A stretch of 64,000 bases of DNA from the NCBI GenBank assembly GCA_018806915.1, contig JAGKQI010000059.1, positions 434,001 through 498,000 on the forward strand, read 5' to 3'. Numbering within the stretch: the first letter of the stretch is position 1; every line of letters starts with the position of its first letter. The translations under genes were made by a program, and so were the position numbers. This stretch comes from Phytophthora colocasiae. Taxonomy: Eukaryota; Oomycota; Peronosporomycetes; Peronosporales; Peronosporaceae. Under the pieces are notes generated by a model. It saw only the letters and a program-made list of their open reading frames with translations. It ran no database searches and was not told the origin of the DNA. Of this stretch, positions 41,057 to 50,825 are shown one piece after another.

Positions 41057-41635
41057 ATGAAACCTACCCAAACAACTACGAAATGCTACGCGCAGTGGCA
41101 CCAAGCTGCTGCAAACATCGTTATCGATTTCACTCAAGGCACATGGAATTTCGATTCGTGCGTCGTTATACTACGCGGATTACCTGGAAGTGGCAAGAGT
41201 AGTTTTGCCAACATCTTGACTTCGGAATTCCGCCACGAATTTAGTCTGCCAGGTACCCAATACCAGAGATACACCGGTGTTTGCACCAAGAACTCCTACG
41301 AAATTGAGCAAGGCGAGGAAGCATTCTTTACACAGAATCTCATGGCGTCGTTACAAGTTGCTGATGTGGTGGTAGTAGACGCCGACAACATCTTTATGAA
41401 AGACCTGAATCGGATCCAAGCTACAGCATTTCACTTTTGGGAAAACAGTCTTCAGGGAAAGATTTACACTGTGAACTTTGCTTGCCGTAACGAAGCGCAC
41501 GCAGTAAACCTTAATCATCGCGCGTCTCATCCTGTGCCGGATGAAGCAATACACGAGCGTTATAACGCTTTCACGGAATTGGAGCGTGAAATGATGGATC
41601 TATCGGATTGTTTTACCATTGACTCGGATATTTAA
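41057..41635 (+). CDS. P-loop kinase-like protein carried by Helitron H1
   Basis: Single exon, ATG 41057 to TAA 41633, 192 residues, intact. The Walker A motif ILRGLPGSGKSSFANIL lies at residues about 37-53. The middle segment ASLQVADVVVVDADNIFMKD has a hydrophobic strand ending in acidic residues, like a Walker B or the VDNTN region of AAA_33/N4BP2-type nucleotide or polynucleotide kinases, followed by YTVNFACRNEAHAVNLNHRA. The family transfers phosphate to small molecules or nucleic acid ends; the substrate here is unknown. H3 keeps a damaged copy at 62609. It lies directly upstream of, and divergent from, Rep-helicase, so it probably belongs to the element as accessory gene rather than to the host. 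Confidence 0.75.
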   Translation: MKPTQTTTKCYAQWHQAAANIVIDFTQGTWNFDSCVVILRGLPGSGKSSFANILTSEFRHEFSLPGTQYQRYTGVCTKNSYEIEQGEEAFFTQNLMASLQVADVVVVDADNIFMKDLNRIQATAFHFWENSLQGKIYTVNFACRNEAHAVNLNHRASHPVPDEAIHERYNAFTELEREMMDLSDCFTIDSDI

Positions 41636-41675
41636 CAAGTTATGGATCTATCCCATTGCTAGTTGCTGATTCTTC

Positions 41676-41934
41676 AACTTTTATAGCATTCCTGTGAATG
41701 CGATTGAAGTCAAACCCGCACTCAGACAATAATTTCCATACCGATAGCATTCGAATAATATATGAATCGAAGCATTTACGCGCATATTAAGAGTGAGAAG
41801 CCTCAAATTAGTTTCGCAATAGAGAGAGAATAGAGACTTGTTATGAAGCAGCTTTTGGGTTGAGTAACCTGTTCAGCAGAAACCCGCACACGGACAAAAC
41901 ATAGAGCATTTGAGTGCATTGAATGGAGAAAATA
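41676..41934. repeat. Direct repeat R1 upstream of the SET gene
   Basis: About 250 bp, from aacttttat through caaacccgcactcagaca, gagaatagagac and ttgagtaacctgttcagcag to cggacaaaac. A second copy (R2) follows the SET gene at 43334-43590, with roughly 85 percent identity by eye and a small insertion. H3 has one copy only (about 63183-63392). Confidence 0.85.
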
Positions 41935-42062
41935 TAAAGAATACCCAACCAGGCCTGTAGTGTACGAGAACATAATATTGTGTGTCCCAACAAGTATTGG
42001 TGTTTGCTAACATAATATGTGTTTTGTGTGTGTTGTGCATTCATTCCAGAAGCAGCTCAAGC

Positions 42063-43302
42063 ATGGCTAGTCCTGATGTTGTCGATCTCGTGACGAGCAG
42101 TAGCGAGGAAGAGGCACCTGACATGTACCCCTCACCAACTGAAAGCGCAGCGCGTGAGCCAGCCACAGGACAGCCACACCATCTCGATGTCATCGATGTA
42201 ACGGCTGGGTGCGATGAAGAATCGAGGACTGGGCATGCAAGCGGCGACAATGACACTCAAAACCCAAAGCTGTCAGTTGTAGCCGTCGAAACGGCGAACA
42301 TCTCTACGTACAAAGGTCGTGAGACGAAGCAGAAACAAATGAAGCGAAAGAACAATCAAAGGTCGTGAGACGAAGCAGAAACAAATGAAACGAAAGAACA
42401 ATCCATGGACGAGGAAGATTTCACGGAAGCCATCTTACCAGGCCCGTCGGGCGACTACGCGTGATTCGCAACGCATCTATCACGCGAAAACAATGAAGAC
42501 AAAGTTTATCCAGGCGTATTTAGCAATTCCAGGAGTTCGGGAAGCGTTGAAGTCATTGCGCGCCGAGCAAGAGGAAGAAACAAAACAAGCTGCCTACGTA
42601 ATCAGTGAAGCGTTTGGTCCGGATGTGGAACCTGAGATTACGGGTGTGGAGCAGGAGGAAGTATCTAAGTCTGACACAGTGGCCTGGCCCGTCCAAGTGA
42701 CGCATTCTCTCAAGCTTAAGATCAAAGATGGAGTGGCTATGAAGGATAGCTGGCCGGCTGACAGATGCAGTTGTATCGCTAACTGCTTTCCAGACACCTG
42801 CATGAATGCCGCTACAAAGCTTTTCTGTGCCGCCGACAACTGCATCTTCCAAGGGCGCTGCTCAAATGGAGTTCACGAGTCCCATCGTGTGGAGTTATTC
42901 AAGTCGGCAATTGGCATCGGTGTTCGCGCCACTGAAGATATTCCCGTGGGGGCGACGATAGCCCCCTATACAGGATTGCTAACGGACCACAATTTTGACA
43001 AGGACATCCGCCAGTGGGAATACGTCATCAGCCTCCAGACGAAAGGTTGTAGCAACAAGAAGCTGTTCATTGACGCGGAGGAATGGGGGACTGTTGCCCG
43101 CTTCATCAATCACTCGTGCGACCCTAACACGCTGTTTGTTGAGATGCGGTACAACAGAGACGTACACGTGATGGTTAAGACCACCACCAAGATTGCTCCT
43201 GGAGAAGAGATTACCGTGGACTATGGCACAACGTGGTTTGAGCACGCCTGCACGACTCCCAAATGCCGTCAAACTCAAGTTTCGAATGCTAGGACTAGCT
43301 AA
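42063..43302 (+). pseudogene. SET-domain methyltransferase carried by Helitron H1, frame broken by 46-bp duplication
   Basis: ATG 42063 opens MASPDVVDLVTSSSEEE..., an acidic Ser-rich tail. The frame is shifted by a 46-bp tandem duplication (42311-42356 and 42357-42402, one mismatch). Downstream the frame 42385-43302 is open. It encodes an AWS-like Cys cluster (RCSCIANCFPDTC, CAADNCIFQGRC) and then a SET domain: IGIGVRATEDIPVGATIAPY (GxG S-adenosylmethionine site), VARFINHSCDPNT (NHSC) and PGEEITVDYGTTW (active-site Tyr). The end HACTTPKC resembles a short post-SET. AWS-SET enzymes methylate histone lysines (H3K36 or H3K4 class). The SET frame alone starts at an internal ATG (42388), so a protein lacking the acidic N-terminus could still be made. 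Confidence 0.82.
42311..42402. repeat. 46-bp tandem duplication inside the SET gene
   Basis: Two units (42311-42356, 42357-42402), each starting caaaggtcgtgagacgaagc and ending gaacaat, with one substitution (gaagcg to gaaacg). As 46 is not a multiple of three, it shifts the reading frame. The near identity implies a recent event. Confidence 0.92.
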
Positions 43303-43333
43303 GCTTTCACTCTACCTTAACTCAATCAGTAAT

Positions 43334-43590
43334 AACTTTTATTTCGTTGCGTTTGAAGCCAAACCCGCACTCAGACTGTAATCTCCATACCAACAGCATT
43401 TGAATGGTATATGAATCGTAGCATTTACACGTATATTAAGAGTGAGAAGCCTCGAATTATTTTCACATTATACAGAGAATAGAGACCCGGTATAAAGCCG
43501 CTTTTGCTTGCCCTGTGTTTGGTTTGAGTAACCTGTTCAGCAGAAACCCGCACACGGACAAAACGAAGAGCATTTGGGTACCTTGAATGA
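43334..43590. repeat. Direct repeat R2 downstream of the SET gene
   Basis: Second copy of R1. After it the sequence continues with tatagcgcac and a taattaaatat box, the same right flank that follows the single repeat in H3 (from about 63392). Confidence 0.85.
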
Positions 43591-44681
43591 TATAGCGCAC
43601 TTACTCTTTAATTAAATATTAAGAGTGGGAGGCATGTGTATAACACTCCAAAAACGGTGACTGTACCAAATGTCTACCGTATTTAAACAAGTGAGCAACG
43701 GTATGTCTACTGTACTTCTTAAAAGTACAGTAAAATCGCAAAGAGTACCGTATTCTAAAGAGACGCCCCTTCAGAGATGGCACGTGCGCAATATAGTCCC
43801 CTTTTCATTCTTCGGTACACTATCGTATACCTTATCCCATCATTCTTGTCTCTCCCGTCTTCCATCGTGTTCACTACAACCCGTCCTCGAAACCTCGTCT
43901 CGTTATTCCTGTCGCTCTTCGTTTCTCTGCTTCTACACGTTCACTATGAGCCCTACGATACTGCCTCTCATTTTATCATTCCTGTCGCTATCTGCTGCTA
44001 CCACATTCACTACGGACGATGCGATACTACCTCTCGCTCAGAGCCCCGTCTCGACATTCCTGTCGCATTCTACTTCTACCCTACCCTATTCACTACAGAT
44101 CGTCGGTCTTCTCTAAATCATTTCCAATTTTCTTCAATGCCAGCCAAGAAGCACACAAAAGCTTAATGGATTCAATCAATTGCACTTCAACTTTTATAGC
44201 AATCAACTTCATAACAAAACAATTAGCCTTTTTCACGCTGATACATCCCTGTCGTAGCATCAGTAGAATATCTTGGAACTGTTTCATTCTTCGGTACACT
44301 ATCGTATACCTTATCCCATCATTCTTGTCTCTCCCGTCTTCCATCGTGTTCACTACAACCCGTCCTGTATTTCCACGATGCTGCCACTCGCTCGAAACCT
44401 CGTCTCGTTATTCCTGTCGCTCTTCGTTTCTCTGCTTCAACACGTTCACTATGAGCCATTGGTCATCTCGAATGCGGTCTTCAAAGTTCTTATTACGATA
44501 GCCGCTAGCACTGTCGCCGTTCTGTACACTCCCGAGCTCTTGGCTTCGTTCCACCATTCCTATCGCTCTCCGGACGATGCGATACTACCTCTCGCTCAGA
44601 GCCCCGTCTCGGCCTTCCTGTCGCTTTCTACTTCACTACAGATCGTTGGTCTTCTCCGGATGAATACTATCATTTCCAATT
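43591..44681. repeat. Degenerate repeat arrays and segmental duplication upstream of the spliced gene
   Basis: The unit (about 60-70 bp, built on words such as cgatactacctctcgctcag, agccccgtctcg and attcctgtcgct) recurs at 43860-44110 and 44380-44640, and in H3 at 63710-63930. The segment 43797-44166 (from cattcttcggtacactatcg to the codons MPAKKHTKA) is repeated at 44277-44712 with changes. In the second copy an 86-bp patch (44457-44542) is nearly identical to helicase sequence 36247-36332. Open frames in the array look like signal peptides only because the repeat is Leu/Ser-rich. Confidence 0.7.
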
Positions 44682-45398
44682 ATGCCAGCCAAGAAGCACA
44701 CAAAAGCCTTACCCAACGACTTCACCGTTGCCGCTGTATCGCCAACGCCAACGGCAGTCTCTGTCATGACTGATCATCCTACACCGATAAAACACGAACG
44801 AACCAATTCTACCGACGCACCACCATCAACAACCTACCTGTCTCCACTCAAGAAACTGAAGAAAACTATGAGTCAACATCCACGTAAAATCATTTATTCG
44901 ATTGACGGTACGGCTACCATCCACACAAACCATTAATAATCTAACCATTGATATGCAACAGTTCTACGAGACTTCATCAACAATAACGACACCACCAACA
45001 AAGAAATACGTTCATCCATCCGGATCCAAGCGCGTCTGTTATGGCTCACCGCCGAAACGATCGGAGAGTATCACTTTCTGCGTCTCTATCTCGGAGAACA
45101 AAAAGCACCAGAACCACTACATCAACAACAACGGGTACGATTAGCCACTCCCTATTGCATTTCGTTACACAAATTATTAATTAAGTTGTAGGAATTTCAA
45201 GCCGCTCAGCGCGACGACGCTTTTGAAGCAAATCAATACCTAATCACACTCTCCCTCTTTGAGGTAGCACCGGACGACCCCAATCTTCCTGCTCCTGGCA
45301 CAATCATCTCCTTCCCACCAACCAAGCTAAGCCTTTATCGAAACTGTTGCCAAGTTAACGCCAAGCTGCAAAGTATCTCTACCATCGACGTACCTTGA
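44682..45398 (+). CDS. Unrecognised three-exon gene (201 aa)
   Basis: Exons 44682-44907, 44962-45134 and 45192-45398; both introns are 54-57 bp with GTACGG/GTACGA donors. The first has a CTAAC branch word and a CAACAG acceptor; the second ends TTGTAG. Phases agree. The product starts MPAKKHTKALPNDF, has a Ser/Thr/Pro-rich N-terminal third with a basic LSPLKKLKKTM patch, then a folded-looking region spread over exons 2 and 3 (IRIQARLLWLTAETIGEYHF, LYLGEQKAP, DAFEANQYLITLSLFEVAPD, GTIISFPPTKLSLYRNCC). I do not recognise the fold. A further intron (GTATCT at about 45376, acceptor CCAAG) could extend the C-terminus with VQAKLQTISPSVCLQ-like sequence. The truncated start MPAKKHTKA plus stop at 44138-44166 is a second copy of exon 1. 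Confidence 0.5.
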
Positions 45399-45854
45399 AC
45401 ATCCACATGATTCTTATCCAAGTTCAGGCTAAGCTACAAACCATCTCGCCCTCCGTGTGCCTCCAACAATCAATTGTTATTCGCCAATACGTCCGTCTAC
45501 TATTTCAATGAACACCTCATTCAATAACCACAATGCATTTAGCGCCATCAATTGTTATTCGCCAATACGTCCGTCTACTATTTCTATGAACACCTCACTC
45601 AATAACCACAACGCATTTAGCGTCACTAATGCTCTTACTTACGCTTCAAAGCCGCCTCCATACGCATTTAACCAAGAAGATTGACTACTTCACCTCTGCA
45701 ATATCACCTTACAGACATTCTATCACGCTTCTACTACCATTTACAACCTCCACTTTACTCTCCACGCCCCCCCCCCCCCCCCACCCCCACCCATCCACGT
45801 CAGCTTTCGAACTGCGAACTCCGGAGCGTTTACGTCCGGTAGCCAATTACGTGA
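45399..45854. repeat. 78-bp tandem repeat and poly-C spacer
   Basis: Two copies of a 78-bp unit (45469-45546, 45547-45624) starting atcaattgttattcgccaat, with about four differences. As 78 is a multiple of three, one frame stays open (45457-45684) and encodes a 26-residue repeat. A second scrap near 45420 repeats the end of the preceding gene. A long C tract lies at about 45769-45791. No supported gene. Confidence 0.7.
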
Positions 45855-47243
45855 TGTACCGAAGCGATGTAATCGTACGACTTTCGCACAACAACGCTGT
45901 TAGAGCAACGCTGCTGCGACATCGAGCAACTGTAAAGCAACTGCCAGCAACATTAGCAAAATACCATTCGCTACTGGTATTTTACCGGTTGCATCAGAGG
46001 AGCAATATTCGACTTCGGTATATCGGTGTTGCCGCAACAGTGCAACATTGGAGTATCGACTCTGCCGTCAGAAGAGTGAGTGGGCAATAGCAGCAACAGC
46101 AGCAACATTAGGCATCAACTGGGACCAACATCATTTGCCGCAACTGGGAGCAACAAAAAGCAACAGTGAATCCGTTATTAATATGCAATTGGGTATTGAA
46201 AACTACTGACTGACGCATCGGGTTATTGACGCAGATTATATACTGGCGGCGGTCGCGTCAACGGGCTGGAATTTCTGTAAGGTGGCGTCGCTGAGGCGCC
46301 ATAGTCGATCTTCTTCGTTAAGTGCGCTTGCAGGCGGCTTTGACCACGCTGCAAGCTCGTTGGTGAACGGAGCTAAAGCAACGAGTGCGTTCCTCGACGT
46401 TACACGCGATACGAGCAGATAGGTTTGCTGCGGTTTGTTGATGAGGTGGTGTTTGGATCTCCAGTCCATGACGACCATGGATTCAAGCGTCTCTCCCTGG
46501 ACTTTATACACGGTCGATCCAACAGCGCAGACGAAGGGCAGTTGTTGCGGCTTCACTGTAACTGTGCGGGCGCGTCCATTGGGTTTTTTTGGGAGAGTGA
46601 TGGTCATTTTCTGGTACGCTTCCGTCGTATAGAGGACGGGAAACAATTCTGGGTCGAGCTCAGGTCGGATCGGCGTCGCATTCGGCCGGAGCGCTACACG
46701 AAGTACGGCATAGTCAGGTGGACGACTAGGCAGTTGGACAATCGTGTTTGTGGCGCCATCGCGCATGAGGTGGAAGGTTGTATTGTCGGGAAAGTGGACT
46801 GACTCAAGGTTGCCGAGTGTGCCATTCGCAATGCCTTTGGCAGTGGCGATATTTTGCGTAACTTGGACGGGCATGCCAAGTATGAGGTCCAGATAGGGGG
46901 CCATGCGACCGAAGCGATTATCTGGAAGACTGAGGACGTACCGAAGATTGCTGCGGCTAAGGCCATTCAAGGCACCTTTAAAGTTTGCGAGAACGCGCAC
47001 GGGAAACACATCGCTCGGCAGCATTGCTGCTGTCTCTGTCACGAACGCGTTATTGACGGCAAGGCGCGTGCATTTTCAGGCGTCACAAATACAGTGCCGG
47101 AGCCAACAGCAGTGTCACGATCGGCACATTGCAGTCGTGCAGACGTGTCGAGGTGATCGTGTTGCTGTTCTTGTTGGCGTACGAGGACGCGACTGTTGAT
47201 CAAGTTTATGAATGAAGGTGTCCACGGGCCGAGCCGCGCGAGA
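45855..47243 (-). mobile_element. Helitron fragment H2 (3' part), cut by element B
   Basis: Matches 17203-17977 joined to 35114-35727 of H1 without element A, so it shows the uninterrupted sequence. It ends abruptly at the LTR of element B (47248); the last 3-4 bases before the LTR (ccct) do not match H1. It contains the CAG-rich stretch agcagcaacagcagcaac. Confidence 0.85.
46236..47243 (-). pseudogene. Helitron H2 Rep-helicase, C-terminal part
   Basis: 268 codons open (47042-46236) covering the helicase C-terminus: NLRYVLSLPDNRFGRMAPYL, LILGMPVQVTQNIATAKGIA, QLPFVCAVGSTVYKVQGETL and TYLLVSRVTSRNALVAL. A one-base deletion relative to H1 near 47070 breaks the frame upstream. Position 46632-46639 (gtatagag) is the empty target site for element A. 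Confidence 0.88.
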
Positions 47244-47247
47244 CCCT

Positions 47248-48911
47248 TGACATGATGTTAATTCCGATTTTCGAGCGACAGGTGGATATTACGTTACGAT
47301 GTGATTGGTTATACTATGGGTTATAAGCGAAAGGGACTTTGGGACGCGGCCGCACCCGAGCGACATCTGTGGAAGATTGTGGATAAACCTTCGCCTGACT
47401 GTAAAGGGGCCCAAAGGACCAGAAGTGTACTTCAGAGTGTGCACAACTCTGAAGGTCGACTACACTCCGTCTGGTCACCGGACTTTCCCCGACGATGAGT
47501 GCCTAAGTTCTGGCGGAAAGTCTCTCAGAAGAACGTATCTCTGAGAGACCTCATCCCGTTACCGTCCAGCGCGACGATGGATGGTTCAAGGATTCACAAT
47601 ATATACCCGCAGAGACCAAGTATCGCGCGCCGGACGCCGCGCACCCGCGCAACCCTCAAGATCTTCATGTACGTTGAAGCATTAGTGCTCCGTACTCTGG
47701 TTTCGTATTCAAGATTCTGGTATCTCTAACTCTGAGTGACCAAGACTCTGAAAAACCAAGTGATATCAGACTCTGAAAACCAGGATATCAGACTCTGAAA
47801 CCACCGAAGATTCAAGACCATACTGAAACCAAGTGAACCCAAGTTCAAGTCACGCATTCAAGTGATTACTGACCTGCACATCCCCCGTAATGACGTCTCT
47901 ACCTGTCAACCCATCGAGATCGGCTGCACAGACTGCATACTGAGACCAAGTTAAAGTACCAGATGTATACAAAGACCAAGAGTACCTGAGATATGACGAC
48001 TGACTGCATAAAGGACGCAAAAGACGACAAGAAGAAGAGAGTTACCAGAGATATATGATAGTTATGAGGAAGATAAACGATAAACAGAGTTCAATTTGCT
48101 TGCTACTGCACAAGTCCGCTTGAGAGGTATTCAAGCCACTACGTCATCACGTACGTCGTGTGATCTCCACCAAATTCAATCCCCTTAGGTGGAGATCAGG
48201 TAACGTAGAGACCTGAAAGGACCCGCCTATTCCATATCCTAGTTGGGTCGTTTGTTTTGTCTCTAGCGGTAGCCCATTTCATATTGCTCGTTTGGACAGG
48301 CTCTGGAAACTAGACAGTCGTTTTCAGAGTGCAAGGTAGACTGTTATATATAGCCGATTGTATTGGTTTATATTTTCCCTCTATACTAGAGGGTGGTGCG
48401 CGAACGTAAAGGGATACCAGACAGACCAGGTGTCTGGTAGCAAGTCCCTAGTTGACCTGGAGTGTTAGCCCACCGTTCAAGGGCCTAGAAAGAATAAGAA
48501 CGGCTGTATATATTTGTATATTTTCGAACTCTGTGTATTGGTTGTTTATCTCTGAAAGTCAGGTATCTCGGTTCTGGATTTATGATATTCAGACACCGAA
48601 TTCAGACTTTCTCTGGTATATTAACCTCTTTTCGACCGCCGACTCCCTGGAAACCATCTTGGTTCCCAGAGATTCCGACTCCCGAACGCTCCTGGAAGGA
48701 TTTCCTGAATACCGACACCAGACTCCAAGGGAACCCCAACTTCTCTTCACAACACATTCTCAGACTCCGGCGAGGGTCATATTTCTGAAGACAACGAACC
48801 CACGAGGATACCGCAAGGTATCACACGTCAACCTACCGTTGTACGGCTCTGAAAACCCCTTTTCAGTAGTCGTATAACTAGGGTTCACTATACGCCCCCT
48901 GCTCCGCGACA
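47248..48911 (+). repeat. 5' LTR of element B
   Basis: 1664 bp, TGACATG...GCGACA. It agrees with the 5' LTR of A at all diagnostic sites compared (five-G run, gggtata versus tggtata, and others) and not with the 3' LTR of A. Confidence 0.92.
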
Positions 48912-49004
48912 ACTGGTGCGCGTGCCCGGATTTTTGGAATCGTGATATCACCGGAATTGAGAAAACAAGAAGAGAAAGTTTCCTGTCAAGCGTCTATATT
49001 CAAG

Positions 49005-50823
49005 ATGGCTACACCAGGATCTACGAGAGGAGGACGCCGTGGTCGTGGTCGGAGTATTCCGACACGTCAATCCAAGCGTCTACAAGGTTTGTCGCCTGAG
49101 GAGCAACCAGACTTGGATGCTATCCAGAAGACGGCCCGCGAGAAGAGGAAAGCTGCGCGAGAGAAGAAGGCAGCTGAGAATGTGAGCGTCCCAGAACCGG
49201 CGGTCGAAGACCAGCCTGCTGAGGAACCAGAAGCTCAAGAGACACCTGCTGTCCCTGGTGAACAAGGTTCTGAAGGCCTGTCAGACCGAGTTTCACGCGA
49301 GGCGTCATGGTTTTGGTTGGATCCAAGACCTGTCTTATGTTGAGATTCCGATGAGCACGTTGACAGCACCGGAGTGTGTGGCTGTTCTTCAGACAATGTT
49401 GTACGAGGCAGGATTCGAATTCCAGAATCTCCTCCCAACCTGGCCCCAGACGCAGGCGTCAGCCGTCGTTGGGTCTCAAGTACGCAGTGTGGCGTCCGAA
49501 CGTCAGAGTCGACTCGCAGTAGAATTGGTTGAGTGGGCCACAGTGACCGCCAGGTTACAAGTTTGCCGACTCCCAGAAAGCATGAAGCAAGAAGACACAG
49601 CTGACAAGAACGAAGCAAACGGTGTATTACCTGACGAAAATGCTGACCTACAAGGACAACGGCTGATCATGCGACTCCGGGTAACCGGACTCCGAGTGAC
49701 GCACAGCTCTGATGGTTCCAGCAGTGACGAGCCGCCGCAGTCCAAGCGCTTACAGCAGAGACCGCCGCGCCCACAAATCCCGTCGACACCGTCAGCTTTA
49801 TCGACGCCATCGCTGTCTTCACTGCCGCAGTACGAGAGTCGCTCTGATAACACGCGACCGGAGTCTGAAAATCCAATGTCTGAAGATCACAGCACCTCTC
49901 AGACTTGGATGTCGGACGTGCCAATTCCCAGTGTCATTGGGACCTCAGACGACCAGTCGTCGGGATTCCAGACTTCACGCGGAAGCTCTACGGACTCGTC
50001 CTTGATGTCCATGAGTCGATAGGCGGCATCACACATGTCGCTGTCCACAGGAAGTCTGGCGTTAATCGCTCCAGGCGCTGATGTGGGAGGAGCAATCTCT
50101 GAGGGCATGGGGATCCAAGTGACGCGAACGCTGTTACCAGTGAAACCAGAGATCGAAGATGTCGACATGCCGGAAGAGAAATCAGAGGTGCCGGACGCGA
50201 AGTCTGGAAACCAGGTGTCTGTCGGAAGTTCTTCACGGGATTTCGGACAATTGACTCCGGAGATTCCGCCTGTATCCGTCTCCACCCAAAGCGAAAGTCA
50301 CCAGAGCCACCGCCAAAGTATGAAGAGTGAAGACCTTCCAAGACCACCGTCCCGACGCTTGAGTTCCATCGCGTCGAGTCGTACGAAGTCTGAAGCTCAA
50401 AGTTCTCAGAGATCAGGACCTGCCCAGATCGAGTTGAACGTCATGAGGCAACAGCAGGAGTGGCAAAGCCGGATGGAGCAAGCGCAGATGGAGTTCTAGG
50501 CCCGAGAACGCTTGGAGTCCATGGAATGCGATCGTCGTCGAGAGCAACGTGACTTGGAGGCAAGGCGTGAAATTCAGACGCTCACCGAGCGCTTGTTGAA
50601 GTCGGAAAACGCGAGGCTGGAGGCAGAGAGACGTGCCGACGACGCTGAAGAACGCAGAAGTCTGGTATCTGAAAACAAGCTCAGGAATCGCAGCGCGGCA
50701 GAGTTGGAAACTCTGAAAACGGAGCTCCAGAACTCTGAAAACAACGTCTGGAATCAGAGTTTGCTGAACGCTGGCGACAGAGAGAGGCCGAGACCGAAGC
50801 CGAACGTGCGCGTGCGACTGACG
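49005..50823 (+). pseudogene. Element B Gag-upstream protein, deleted and interrupted
   Basis: ATG 49005. After GEQGSEGLS (49287) about 491 bp present in A are missing, and the sequence resumes at EFHARRHGFGWIQDL. A TAG at 50020-50022 (A has GGG in this area) and the shared TAG at 50497-50499 interrupt it further. A block at 49900-50350 is noticeably more diverged from A than the flanking blocks. Confidence 0.85.
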
Positions 50824-50825
50824 AG

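Larger units (their letters stand above)
17203..44712 (-). mobile_element. Helitron H1 (split by element A; left edge from homology, right edge uncertain)
   Basis: Defined by the Rep-helicase gene on the minus strand (40689-35114 and 17977-17580) plus flanking sequence shared with two other copies in the window. The left part (17203-17977) matches 45855-46636. The right part (40431-44165) matches about 61990-63930. The left homology limit (tgtaccgaagcg) is sharp and should be near the 3' terminus, but I could not identify a convincing CTRR hairpin end or the 5' TC end. Helitrons move by rolling-circle replication with an HUH nuclease-helicase. Cargo on the opposite strand includes a P-loop gene and a SET gene, and possibly the spliced gene at 44682-45398. 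Element A lies inside the helicase region. Confidence 0.65.

Noticed and set aside
43670..44116. Open frames resembling secreted proteins (Leu/Ser-rich starts such as MSPTILPLILSFLSLS)
   Set aside because: They fall in the degenerate array; all three frames and neighbouring copies are open because of the repeat composition, and copies do not keep one frame.
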